From positions 23,748,001-23,808,000 of the forward strand of contig NC_079883.1 of NCBI RefSeq assembly GCF_029227915.1: DNA of 60,000 nucleotides, written 5' to 3'. Within the stretch, counting starts at the first letter, position 1. The number at the start of each line of letters is the position of its first letter. This DNA comes from Hydractinia symbiolongicarpus (taxonomy: Eukaryota; Cnidaria; Hydrozoa; Anthoathecata; Hydractiniidae). A model generated the notes under the pieces. It ran no database searches. It saw only the letters and a list, made by a program, of their open reading frames with translations, and was not told the DNA's origin. This document shows positions 22,483 through 33,510 of the stretch, piece after piece. The translations under genes and the position numbers were made by a program.

Positions 22483-22592
22483 GTAAAGCAATTTTATCAC
22501 AACCAATCAACGCGAAGAATTGTTATCACAGCCAATCAATGTAAAGCAATTTTCTCACAACCAATCAGTACAAGACTTACAGCCAATCACCG
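22483..22592. repeat. 29-bp tandem repeat with CCAATCA, overlapping the spo11 stop
   Basis: Units at 22483-22511, 22512-22540 and 22541-22569 and a partial unit at 22570-22592 share the pattern aaagcaattttatcacaacc followed by aatca. The period is exactly 29 bp. The last, partial unit contains the spo11 stop codon and the codons for Gly-Asp-Trp-Leu. The array may have grown from the end of the gene. The CCAAT words read on the + strand, pointing into the 3' end of spo11. Confidence 0.75.
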
Positions 22593-24508
22593 TTTCGGAT
22601 TTTATGTGGTAAATAAATATCTGTCATAAAAGAGTGAGAAATAGAATCTAAACACTCGATTTCAGCTTTTAAGCCACGGCTAAGTAGCAGTTCGATTTGC
22701 GTAACTATATGTGGCTGTTGCATGATGTAATTTCTTTTCAGTAAATCGTTAGCTTTCTTTTTATCAGCGTCAGATAAAGGTATCAGAAAAGTATCTGCTA
22801 TATTGACTAAGCCAATATCCTTTGGCTGAACTCCCAGCCATTTTATTACTGGACAAGTTAAGTTTGACGCTTCATGAGACAAGGATTTGGAACCATATTT
22901 ATAAATACACATGATTTCAATTCCGTGTGGATCAGCGTCGACTAGAGCAAGAACAGGAATGTGCAGTGCATCCCAAAGTTTTCTAAGTAACATGCGTGTG
23001 TTGATATCCGGGAAGCCTTTGCCTATTGAGAAAGAGATGATACTGACTAAAGTGAAAAATTGAACAGAGTTTTGTATTTTGCTTAAGCAATATTCCACAA
23101 AAAACCCAAAATAAAAAAACAAAATTTATTGACATTAACTTGTCGAAGCGCCTTACATTTGTGAAAAATTTCCCATGAAAGCTTTGGTTTTATTAAGCAT
23201 GTCCTTTAGCTGAATCATCTAAATTTAGGTCATGTTTTAACGCCGAATAAGTACCATATAGGCGCATAAGAACAATGAAAAGGTACTTATTTCTTCTCAT
23301 AGATAACTCATTAATGAAAAAGGTTGCGCGTTAACATCAATTCTCTACGTTAAACTAACCCATGGGTAAGATGTGGTTTTAAAAGAATGCCTAGTAATTC
23401 GAAGATTTAAGAACAAAGTGTGGTTTTACCCTTGCACTGGATTGGAGTAAAAACGATGATTTTTGAAATATCGAGGATTTTGAAGACAATTATTATTGCA
23501 CAGTGATCTCTTAATTACAAAGTTTTTTCGACACTCAAAATAGATCTATCCAAGCATTTGCACAACAAGAAAGTCTTTAACCAGTTTTGAGCCCATGGTG
23601 TCTATTCTGGAGTGGGCAGTATTTAAACTGACGTGGCCAGTTGATTTATGTATCTCAATGTAGCTAAATCTTAAAGTAAATAAGCCTCTGCTGTGGCTTA
23701 TTTGCGTTTGCTCATCTCCTTAAAAAGTTACAACCTTACCTGTCATAAGAATACACGGTCCTAATTTCTCATTTAACTTATATTCTACTAATCTTTGATA
23801 AGTTGCTTCTTTCTCAATCACTAAAATATATCTCGCGTTTGATTGGAAGTTACGGATACAACTGACATGATTCGGGACTTGAACTCCATTTTCATAACAA
23901 ACTATAATGTTACCATCATTATCTGAAAAAGATAAATCACCATAAAGCAATCCTTTCGAGGAAGATAAGATATGTAAAGCGTGACGAGGAACGCCAAGCA
24001 TACATGATATATCAGAAACAGCTTCGTCAACAGCATGTTGTGTTTGATAAAAGTTCACGTTTGAATAGTATAGATCTCTTTTGGTTGAATGTTTATTTTC
24101 TTGAAGTAACTTGTAGCACGATGATAAACATGTAATCATTACAGCGTATTTATGTAACGAAGCCTGGTTTTCCAGAGATATCTCGTGTTTTGTTACGTCA
24201 CCAAGCATTTGGACACCTAGGTCTTCTTTAAAAATTGTGTTGTTGCTTCCACCACGTTTATTAAAAACAAATTTAGGCAACTCGCGGTTGTGTAAGGCAC
24301 GTAGAAACGTCGTTATATGCTCTTCAATGAGTTGCATAACTTCATAGCGTGACAAAATTTTCGTAGCATGAATAGACTTTTCACTTTTGTCTGTGATTTT
24401 AATTCGTTCGAGTAATTTCGTTGCACTCTCTCTTGATTGTAGTTCTTTGGATAACTCCGCTAGACAACTCCAAAACGATGATTCAGACACATTTGAAAGG
24501 AAAGCCAT
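22577..24508 (-). CDS. SPO11: SPO11 meiotic double-strand-break topoisomerase-like nuclease
   Basis: Two exons, 24508-23740 and 23022-22577, join across a 717-nt GT-AG intron inside the codon for the Gly of MTGKGFPD. The product is 404 aa, close to vertebrate SPO11 (about 396). The 5Y-CAP/winged-helix part holds TKRDLYYSN with Y147/Y148; the second Tyr is the expected nucleophile that attacks DNA. The TOPRIM domain has the acidic Glu at 232 (LVIEKEAT) and the DxD pair D285 and D287 (LVDADPHGIEI) for Mg2+ binding. The C-terminal motif LPHKIRNGDWL matches the family end. The protein makes programmed meiotic breaks in the nucleus with a TOPOVIBL-like partner, which is not seen here. The start MAF matches the vertebrate N-terminus. 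Having only one intron is notable against the many introns of vertebrate SPO11. All catalytic residues are present, so it appears functional. Confidence 0.95.
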
Positions 24509-25399
24509 TATTTTCTATGATGAATAAGAAAATTATTAACAGTAAAATAGTATTTGAAACAAGCATAACCTCTCTGGTACCCGCTTCTTTATCAATCAAC
24601 GTAGTGCAACAGGCAAAGTGGGAATTGCGCCCCTATAAATATAAAAAATAATATAGTAATAAAGGTCTTCTTTTCTTTAATAATTACTACAACTAACAAT
24701 GATATGTTATAATAAATTGTATCCTTTAAAGAGATTATCTAGACATTCCATTTTGCAAAGTTCTTTGCCCTCACGGGCCAACTCTTCTCGGATAAACACT
24801 ATATTCGCCCCGCACCATCCCCAACCTGAAACGATTTCGTACGTACGTACCTAAGCAATCGTTTGACATGGCTAAAAAATAAAACAAAATTAATAGGATA
24901 CATATACTCACTCATCTGCTCACTCACCAGCTTTCGCTTTCACTTTTTACTCGTTTTAAAATTGTCCCGCCATTTTTTTTGAAAAACAGAGACGCTCGTA
25001 CCGGGAGGAGCCTTGGGGTTTTTTTTTATGAAAATATGTGGTCAATGTGACCACAACCATCAAAACAAATATGGTAACTCTTGCATGGTGTACTGGCCTT
25101 GATGGATATCTGTCCATTTAGCTTACCCATCACGAAGAAGTTAGGGACACCTAAAAATTGCAATGGATGTTGGTTTTAATCCTATATAATACCTAAGTCT
25201 CCAAAACTAGCAACTAGCTAGCTTGCTGACCTTGTTTGCTACATAGCTAACATTTTCACCACCAGCAGCATCCCGCCAGTCCACCAACTTCCCATTTTTC
25301 AGATAGATAGATAGATAGCTGTGCATATTTTACATGGCTAGCCTCACAAATATCGAGGGATGTACCCTGCCTATTATTTCCAGGAGGTTAGGTGGGGAG
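24509..25399. other. 5' flank of spo11 and intergenic DNA
   Basis: Contains the presumed spo11 promoter (unmarked), a small self-complementary cgtacgtacgtac run near 24838 and a (GATA)n microsatellite at 25301-25318. The LINE begins near 25400. No other coding content. Confidence 0.5.
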
Positions 25400-27048
25400 A
25401 ACTCACTAACTTCGACCCATTTCACTAGTTTCTAACATTGATAAGGTTTTTGAAAAACTAATTTACAATCGCTTATATAAATTTTTATCCTCCAACAAAA
25501 CTATTTACCATAATCAATTTGGTTTTAGAAAGAAATTTTCCACTTTCCAAGCACTCATTAACATCACTCAAAAAAATATGGATGCTCTTGACAATGGTCT
25601 CTTTGCTTGCGGTGTATTTATTGATTTGCAAAAAGCTTTTGATACAGTTGATCATGAAATCTTACTGAAAAAACTATTTCACTATGGTATTCATGGCATC
25701 CCACTTTCTTTAATTAGGTCTTTTTTAACAAATAGAAAACAATTTGTATGTATCAATAACTCTATCTCTTCTCAGAAATTTATCAATCATGGTGTACCAC
25801 AGGGGTCTGTACTTAGTCCACTTTCATTTTTAGTGTACATAAATGATCTTCATTTTGCTATCAATTATTCTTTAGTTCACCTTTTTGCTGATGACACTAA
25901 CATGCTGCATATCAGTAAATCGCCTAAACAACTCGCTAAGCATTTAAATATAGATCTTAACTTCTATGTCACTGGCCCAATAAGATTTCTCTCAACAAAA
26001 CAAAGACCAAATATGTTATTTTCAAAAGTCCTTTTAAGCCACTTCATTTCAACTTTAAATTAAATGTTAATGGTACAAAAATCTATCCCAGCGTTCAAGT
26101 CAAATATCTTGGAATCACTCTAGACTCTGACCTAAGCTGGACATCACAAATTAATAATACCATTATTAGTCTAAGGAAAGCTAATGGAGCTCTAGCCAAA
26201 ATCCATAACCTTGTCCCCAAATATACTCCTGCTGATTTATTATGCCATCTTTTATTCACGTATTTTATACTGTTCACAAATTTGAGGTCAAAAAAGTTAT
26301 CATACACATCGTATTGAAATTCTCCAAAATCATGCTATCTGACTCATTTCTTTTGGAACTCCCTACACACCGCTCAGTTCACTCTACTCCAATCTTGGAT
26401 TTCTCAAGTTTCCCGACATGATCTCTATGCAAAATATTATTTTTCTACACAACTTAGCTCATAATAGCCTTCCTGACACTATCAAAGATACTTTTTCCAT
26501 TAACTTTTCTCATGATCAACTCACTCATGCTGATCAACAAGGGCTTTTAAAATTACCTTTTGTTTTTTCAACATCATTTGGGAAAAAGTCTATTAGATTT
26601 CACTCTTTAAAATCATGGAATGAGGTACAAATATCTTTTCCTTTTCGCCTTCTTAGTAAATCTATCTCTGAGATCAAACCTATCCTATTTCAGCATTTCT
26701 TAAACAGCTACTAAATTTTATTATATTTTTAACTGTATCAGCCTCCATATTTTTTGCATCATGTCTTTTATTTTGATTTTTCTTGGTAAATTCCTATTTG
26801 ACTAGACTTATATACATAAACTCCTACCTTTGTGTTTTGTATTAGTCCCAGTCCTGTCTTGTATTTTGTCCTTTTTGTGATGTCCTGTTTCTTAGGTGGT
26901 CACCACTTTCATTTAAGCTATTTTGCTTTGTGGTAATCTCCTTTCAATAGACTTATTTACAACAATACTTATATAATCATTTTTCTATAAAATCATGTAC
27001 TTTTTGTCTATTGATAAATAAGTTATTTACTTACTTACTTACTTACTT
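25400..27048 (+). pseudogene. LINE (CR1/Jockey-type) reverse transcriptase remnant
   Basis: From about 25400 the frame reads RPISLVSNIDKVFEKLIYN (RT motif 0-1 region), QFGFRKKFSTFQAL, VFIDLQKAFDTVDHEIL, HGVPQGSVLSPLSF and LFADDTNMLH. The catalytic box has the form FADD. The first ATG in the frame is at 25578, but the domain starts upstream. A one-base loss just before 25407 and a frame change near 26030 break it. The later frame reads VKYLGITLDSDLSW, and another gives the C-terminus to 26714 (SFGKKSIRFHSLKSWN). It is 5'-truncated with no endonuclease domain. The 3' end carries a (TTAC)n tail at 27027-27048, as is usual for CR1-like LINEs. Inactive. Confidence 0.85.
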
Positions 27049-27059
27049 TACTAGTCCTA

Positions 27060-27290
27060 GAGTTTTTAATGCCCATATTTTACAGAGCCAATTAGGACCT
27101 GCGCTCTACCAGACAACTCCTCCATTCAACATCCATCAGCCCACACAGTGTGCCATATCCCCAATTTCCCTCATATGGCTTGGGCTAATTTAGGGCTATG
27201 GTAACATCGCTGACAAGGGGAATCAAATCCTGCTGGTCTCAAAGTGCGAGAGTTATATAACCACTAATCTGCGGCGCGCCACAGTCTAAT
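27060..27290 (-). mobile_element. tRNA-derived SINE
   Basis: On the minus strand the head reads agattagtggttatataact (A-box like), and about 25 nt later ggatttgattcccct (B-box like), the spacing of a tRNA-type Pol III promoter. The body runs down to about 27060 next to the LINE tail. There is no intact tRNA fold, so it is a SINE rather than a tRNA gene. Confidence 0.5.
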
Positions 27291-27879
27291 ATTATATTTA
27301 GTTAGTAGTGCTGTTTTCTCAATGCAAACTTGCAACACCAGAAACTTGTCTGGCTATACAGTTTAGGATAAGGCAGAAGTAAGTCACATATGAATTTCCT
27401 GTCCCCACTCAAATGGCCCTAGAATACCATAAATTTTTCACGATTTAATATCATTATTTTTGCAAAAAATCGGAACTTTGTGAATTAATGTGGAATAAAA
27501 GTCCTCACATGGACAATAATCAATAACAATTTGAATTTTGTGCTTATACACATGTGACACAAATACTGTGCAACTTTGATTCCAGAAATTACTGTCTTCT
27601 GTTGTATATTGACAAAATCACGTATGCCTATGGAAACTTTGTTTTAAAATGGAAACAGTTCCCAAATTTGAAAACCTGTTTTTGTTATATATATATTTTC
27701 TTATTAACATGTTTGATTTCAAGAAATGTTGAAACAGAAATAGACTATGTATGTTATAGGAACAACTGTGCATATGTGATATATATTTGTATAAGTAACC
27801 CTGCACATTATATTCCATATGCCTTGCTCTCAGTGTATGTCACATGGAGGTAGTAATCTCACCTTATCTACTACATGTG

Positions 27880-27965
27880 CTAGGGAGATAGCATCGGATC
27901 AATAGCATAGTCTTTACAGCAATCGTAAAAGGTTGTGGGTCCAAGTCCCACTCAATCCATCATCT
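27880..27965 (+). mobile_element. tRNA-like SINE fragment
   Basis: gtgggtccaagtcccac near 27935 is a B-box with a paired T-arm. Upstream tagcatcggatcaatagca is a weak A-box. No acceptor stem is seen. It lies about 150 nt before the SLC6 start. Confidence 0.35.
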
Positions 27966-28775
27966 TTGGAGCACTTGCAAAGATAATGTGCAGAGTTCTT
28001 TATAGAGATAGATAAACTGGTTTTGATAAAATTCAGTATATGTATAATTAACTGTAGTTAACAATGATATATTTTTTTATTTATACTTGTATAGTTATCT
28101 TATACCTATAAATACGAAAATGGAACAAAAGAATAAATACGTTTCCTCACAACCTAGAGAGCAATGGTCAAGAAAAATCGAATTTATATTTGCATGTGTT
28201 GGCTTTGCAGTAGGCTATGGCAACTTCTGGAGATTTCCATTTAAATGTTTTAAAAATGGTGGAGGTATATAACTATTTTACCAGTGATTTACATAGTTGT
28301 CACCACATTTTAAAGAATGAACAATACAAAATCTGTAAAAATCTGCTTTAATAATCTGCTTCATTTTCTTTTATTTTAGGTGCTTTCTTAATCCCTTTTA
28401 TACTTTGTCTAATTTTGGCTGGAATACCGTTATTTTTCTTGGAACTAGGAATTGGACAATATTCTCAAGCTGGTCCTTTAAAAGCATGGAATGGTTTGTG
28501 TCCCCTCATGTCAGGTATGATTTTTTTTACTTTATATAATGCCACTATTAGGAACTTTTATCATCAATGAGACAGGCATACATTGCAGTGTAGATAATGA
28601 TAATAATAATGATACTATACATCATAAAGGCTTTTACAAATCTGCTGTAAATTTGAAATTTAGAGTTAAATCTTCATATTAATTATTTTTTCGTACTTGT
28701 TTTTAAAACCTTGTATAAAGCCTTTGTTTTTAAATGAAGTTCATTGTCATTTTTAGGCATACTGTTAATTCTTAA

Positions 28776-29004
28776 CTCATATTGAATAAGAACTACTTTG
28801 TTCATCACTAACACACTGCCAAGCAGTGAGCGGGATTCGATCCGCGGTCTCCAGAACTGGGAGCCGCAAACGAACCCACTACACCCAGAACACGCAGTGT
28901 AGTGGGTTCGTTTGCGGCTCCCAGTTCTGGGGACCGCGGATCGAATCCCGCTCACTGCTTGGCAGTGTGTTAGTGATGAACAAAGTAGTTCTTCTTCAAT
29001 ATGA
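28776..29004. repeat. Large palindrome: two head-to-head tRNA-like SINE copies
   Basis: About 28776-28886 and 28894-29004 are reverse complements with very few differences, separated by a spacer of under 12 nt. In the right arm the + strand reads gcagtgtagtgggttcg, then a B-box ggatcgaatcccgctcactgc. The first and last six bases (gcagtg / cactgc) pair like a tRNA acceptor stem, pointing to a tRNA-derived SINE. The palindrome lies in the gap of the SLC6 gene. Open frames on both strands are mirror images. Confidence 0.8.
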
Positions 29005-29100
29005 CTTACACGCATTATACTCGCCCGTCATGATCAGAGGTCTGATCGGGGTGAACCATTCTCTGTTAAGAATGAAATACGGATGTGCTATGATAAATAT

Positions 29101-30840
29101 TCACCTATATGTAATTCTTAACTCATTGATATTCTGACACACCCGCGACACTAGATCATTCCAAAGAGATCTATTGGCAAAAGTTTGTTGCCATTCATTC
29201 AAAACCAACCCATGTTTCAAAATACTTTTGCACGTGTCTTTATACCTTAATTTTGGCCGATAGCACGTGTTCCTTCCACAAACTAACAATAGAGAAGTTC
29301 CTTAACAGGAATTTCGCTTCTCATTCTTGATACGTGGCCGAGCCATCGTAGCCGGTTTCTTGAGAGGGTCAGTTCGATGTCTTCAACGTCAGCACAAAGT
29401 AGAACATCTTCATTGCTAACATAATCATCCCATTTGATTTTCAATATTCTTCTTAGGGGACGCTGTTGTACAGTACGCAATTAATTGATGTTTTTGTGAT
29501 ACAGTGTCCAAGTCTCATTACCATAGAGAAGAAAAGGCAATAAACATTGCTTCCACACTTTGATTTTTGTAGAGGTAGTAAGATCGCGAATCAAATACTC
29601 TATTCCGCAAACGACCATATGCAGATGAGACCGCCTGAATACGAACAGTCAGTTCATCCTTCATCGAGCAGTCTCTGGATACAAACTGGCAAGATACTTA
29701 AATCGCTTGGCGTTAATAAGTTCTTTACCGTCAATAAAGAATTTACGCTCTTCTCCAATGCACATGGTTTCCATCTTACTGACGTTAATTGAAAGACCCA
29801 TCTTTTTTGACATTTAGTTGTAAGATGTCAAAAGAGCCTGCAAACCAAAGGATGAATTGCTGAAAATAGCTATATCATCTGCATATTATGTTTCCCTGAT
29901 AAAGTCAAGATAGCATTTTGATTTGGTTTTAAGTCTCTTTAGATCGGACAAGTCACCATCATACCGAAATCGTATTTTAATGCTGCACAAATGACCAATG
30001 GTTTTATAAGCAAGCAGAAGTAATAGGGCAGCGTATATTTCATAAAGTGTCGGAGCTAACTTACAACCCTGCTATTTGAAGGGATCAGTTAGTGACCCAT
30101 CAACGATGAGACGTGCATGTACAATTTCTTGTAGTTTCTTGATTAAACGTACAAACTTGGACGGACAACCTATCTTTCCTAGAATTTGAAAGCGCATATC
30201 TCGATTAAAGGTGTCAAAGGCTTTTTTAGAGTCGACAAAAACAATGTATATATTTTGACGTTGCTCTCTAGCCTTTTGAGGGTAAAAATACGATCAATCG
30301 TACTTCTACCATCTCGATACCCTGATTGCGATTGGGGATATATTCTTTCTGCAATGTTTTTCAGTCTCTGCAAAAGGATGTCAGTAAAAACTTTCCCTAC
30401 AACAATGAGTAGGGAGATTCCTCTGTAGTTGCCACAGAGACTGCGATCCCCTTTTTTAAAGAGTATTGGGGTCTGGGGTCTGTTAAGTCGGATGGTATGG
30501 ATTCAGTATTCTAAAATAAGGTGATGATAGCGAATAGGAATGCTCCTAAGCGAACTACTCCATGGACAAGGATTTCAGGTAAGATACTGTCAGGTCCTGG
30601 ATTTTTTCCGAGTCTGGTGATCTGTAGTGCTTTTTCTAGCTCAGCTTCGCTGATTGGTGCATCAAGGGATTCGTCAATTTTAAGTTGTTCAATTTCGTCC
30701 AGAATTGTTGAGTCTACTGCAGATGGTTGATTAAGAAGATCACTGAAATGGTCAACCTATCGTTCTTTTATGGCAACAGATGATGTTAGAATTGATCCGT
30801 CTCTCTAGATCTTATAGGATGGGAATTCTTGCTTTTGGGA
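29101..30840 (-). pseudogene. LINE reverse transcriptase remnant (minus strand)
   Basis: Minus-strand frames in order: LGKNPGPDSILPEIL near 30600; LQRLKNIAERIYPQSQSGYR and GRSTIDRIFTLKRL at 30375-30270; KAFDT-like and DMRF near 30200; IYADDIAIF-like near 29890; and at 29480-29283 the C-terminal box RRILKIKWDDYVSNEDVL ... NRLRWLGHVSRM, typical of the end of these LINE ORFs. The end piece RPKLRYKDTCKSILKHGL is at about 29250. Several stops and frame changes make it inactive. It occupies most of the gap between SLC6 exons 2 and 3. Confidence 0.8.
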
Positions 30841-31430
30841 CGGTAGATTTTATTGATACGCAAATTAATCTATGGAATATTAACGCTTGAAAATTTTGCA
30901 CATTTATTCCGCTTGTTCATTTCTATTCGCAAGCGATGAAAAATTTAAATTTAGAGAGAAATAACATTGCGGCGATTATCAAGTTGCTTTTATGGAAATG
31001 GAAATTACTTTTGGTTGCGATTTTTTTTACAAAAACCTCTATACAGAATGAATAAACGTTTACATTATGACTGCGAATGCAATATAAATTTGAATGCATG
31101 TACTTACAACCATCACAAAGGTTGCATAAATTTACAACAGTGCAAGAATTAAAATGAAATTGTTGGTAAAACGTCTTGAACTCCTCTTACAACCGCTTCC
31201 ATGTAAATCCATGTCAATGCTGGAAGGCTCCATTATGTTTTGTTATCCGCGCGAATGATTATTAATGTTATAAAACTTTCAAGCGGTTGTTTTAAGTCCG
31301 CTTGTCATTATATATTGTTTTTGTAATTAACCAATGAGATTGAAGAATTCAATCGTAACTATTCTGTCTGCTTTAAAATTACGCGAATAGGAAGCGGCGT
31401 CAAAAAGTAATTCTGCTTACGTCATCATCA
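30841..31430. other. SLC6 intron sequence, no exon seen
   Basis: AT-rich. A frame at 30967-31152 (Cys/His/Asn-rich) has no recognisable domain. No TM3-TM6 exon is present here. Confidence 0.45.
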
Positions 31431-31440
31431 GCTATATAAG
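31400..31440 (+). promoter_or_regulatory. Possible TATA promoter with CRE-like site
   Basis: tatataag at 31433-31440 is preceded by cttacgtcatcatc (half CRE) within 25 nt. An ATG follows 54 nt after the TATA box and opens a short Cys-rich frame. The spacing suits a Pol II core promoter inside the SLC6 intron. Confidence 0.35.
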
Positions 31441-31493
31441 CCGAAAATTTTTTTTGCAGAATAAAGTTACAAATTTGAATAAAACAAAGAAAA

Positions 31494-31619
31494 ATGGCGA
31501 ATTTTATAACACAAATGACAACCTGTTTTTGTCCTCATCATTCATGTAGCTGCTGTGCGAAAAACAGACACTTGATTTCCATTGAACATTTGACTATAGT
31601 GTCACACGATCCAAAATAG
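31494..31619 (+). CDS. Short Cys-rich open frame (41 aa), unknown
   Basis: ATG at 31494, TAG at 31617-31619. The middle reads TCFCPHHSCSCCAKN: five Cys and two His in 14 residues, a spacing that could bind metal. The ATG context (aaaaatggcg) is good, and a TATA box lies just upstream. There is no signal peptide. It could equally be chance in AT-rich DNA. It ends about 117 nt before SLC6 exon 3. Confidence 0.25.
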   Translation: MANFITQMTTCFCPHHSCSCCAKNRHLISIEHLTIVSHDPK

Positions 31620-31867
31620 TGTTTAGACAAACTTAATGTTGACTATTTATTTTGTATCTTTTTGGTTCGAAAGAATTGGCTGTGAGAATACGTATTTATA
31701 AAACAACATGAATTGATATGTTTCCTTTTTCCATAGAGATGCATTTCTTATTGGTATAACAGATGCAGCTACCAGCATATTTTCTGGTTTTGTTGTGTTT
31801 GCTATTATCGGTTACATGGGTGAGCTACAGCACAAACTAGTAGACGATCCCTCCATAGCAACTGATG

Positions 31868-33231
31868 GTAAGTGCTGTCTGTCTTTACTATGCTGAGTTA
31901 TAGGAATTCTGATTTGCGAAAGGAACCTTCTTTTTCTTCTCTCACACTTTGTTTTTGTAAGAGATACCTTTATTCGGTAATTTTCGCGCAAAAGTTTGTT
32001 ATTGCAAAAAAGAAATTACGTGCGAAAATCGATACGCGTGAAATATAATTCTGTGGTTTACATCGAAGAAACGCTTTTATATTTTGTATTGAACCTTGCG
32101 TTTTACTATCTTTTTCATGTTATTTGTGGAGAAATTTAAATTTGCGCGAAATTTAACATGCAAGAAATACGCTCATATTGACATATAAGCGAAAAAAAAT
32201 TAATCTGCGCGAAAAAATTACTATGAATACAATCGTACAGAAAGTGATAATGCACAACAATTAATGTCTTTATAAAAAATAACATTTCTTACAAATTTAA
32301 ATATTAAAAAGGATGCGTTCTTTAACAAAAACCTTGCATACAAAATATTTTAGATGGAAAGATTATTAGTTTTAATGTTTTGCTGAAACCTTGTAGTTTA
32401 AAACTATTCATATTTATATATATGTTTTACAAAACAATCGTATTGACTCCTATGCTTAATTTTTAAACTAACTTAAAAAGCGTCATTCCTATATTTAAAT
32501 TATAACTAGGATGCCCTCAATAACTAGGATGCCTTTTGATATAGCGCTTTCATTTCTAACTCCTCTTCGCGGTTTTGTGCATAATTTCCAAAAAAGGTTG
32601 ATAATTATATTATTTTTTTTATTTTATTTAGGGCCTGGATTAGTGTTTATTGTTTACCCAGCAGCCTTAGCGACTTTACCACAACCCCATATTTGGTCTG
32701 TCATATTTTTTCTCATGTTGATAACATTGGGGCTTGACAGTCAGGTTTGCTTATCTTTTTTGTATTTCTGTTAATGTTTGGCCTCGCAAGTAATAGAAGA
32801 TCATAAGACGTTTTAATATCCTGTAAATATTTTTTGTAACAAAAACACATCTTCAGAGCTTTGTAATGAAATGATTGATAGCCTTTACAACACACATTTT
32901 CACAATGAAAATCCCCATTTACTTCTAAGAAGTAATTTTACTTTCGAGTGACAATTTTCTTTAATTTTATTTAAAATAAATAAATAAGTAAATACATTTT
33001 CGCGATTGGACATTGTGTTTTAGCGAATTTTCTTGAATCTTAATATAGTGTGATGCTGGTTAAGCATACCCAACTCCTTATTATAGGGATTCTGATGTTA
33101 TTCCTGTTCTAACACATTGCCTGACTGACTGTAAATTGGCTCGTTACTTACTTAGATCGAAGTTCCATCTCTTTATAGTTTATTTATTTAGCTGAACATT
33201 AAAATACAATTTTCCAAACTGTTTTTTTTAG
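31868..33231. other. SLC6 introns 3 and 4
   Basis: AT-rich introns around exon 32632-32744, with words of the ttttcgcgc / gcgaaa type near 31981-32210 that recur through the window. No nested gene seen. Confidence 0.5.
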
Positions 33232-33510
33232 TTTGGGCAAGTAGAATTAATATGTGCATGCATTATGGAGAGGTATCCAAAAGTTTTGGAAAAACGGAAA
33301 GAAATTGTTGTGTTGGTTGTTTGTATTGTGTTATGCTTGTTTGGTTTGGTTTGTGTTTCTGAGGTTTGTGAATTTATTCAATCATTTATTAATTAATTTA
33401 TGCACTCATTCATTCATTTAGTCGTTCATTTATTCATTCATATTTACTGTTTTTTTTTTTAATTACTTGCTGTTTAACTTTGATATCTGTATAAAAAGCA
33501 TGCGCAGTGA

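Noticed and set aside
27935-27955. tRNA gene suggested by a B-box and T-arm
   Set aside because: No acceptor or anticodon arm can be folded, so it is a SINE fragment. The same applies to 27200-27285 and 28890-28985.
28087-28119. Upstream start for the SLC6 exon at 28087
   Set aside because: The codon at 28087 is TTG. The first ATG in frame is 28120, and the residues before it are not conserved in SLC6 proteins.
28683-29137. Overlapping frames on both strands with the same peptide
   Set aside because: Mirror translation of the SINE palindrome, not a gene.
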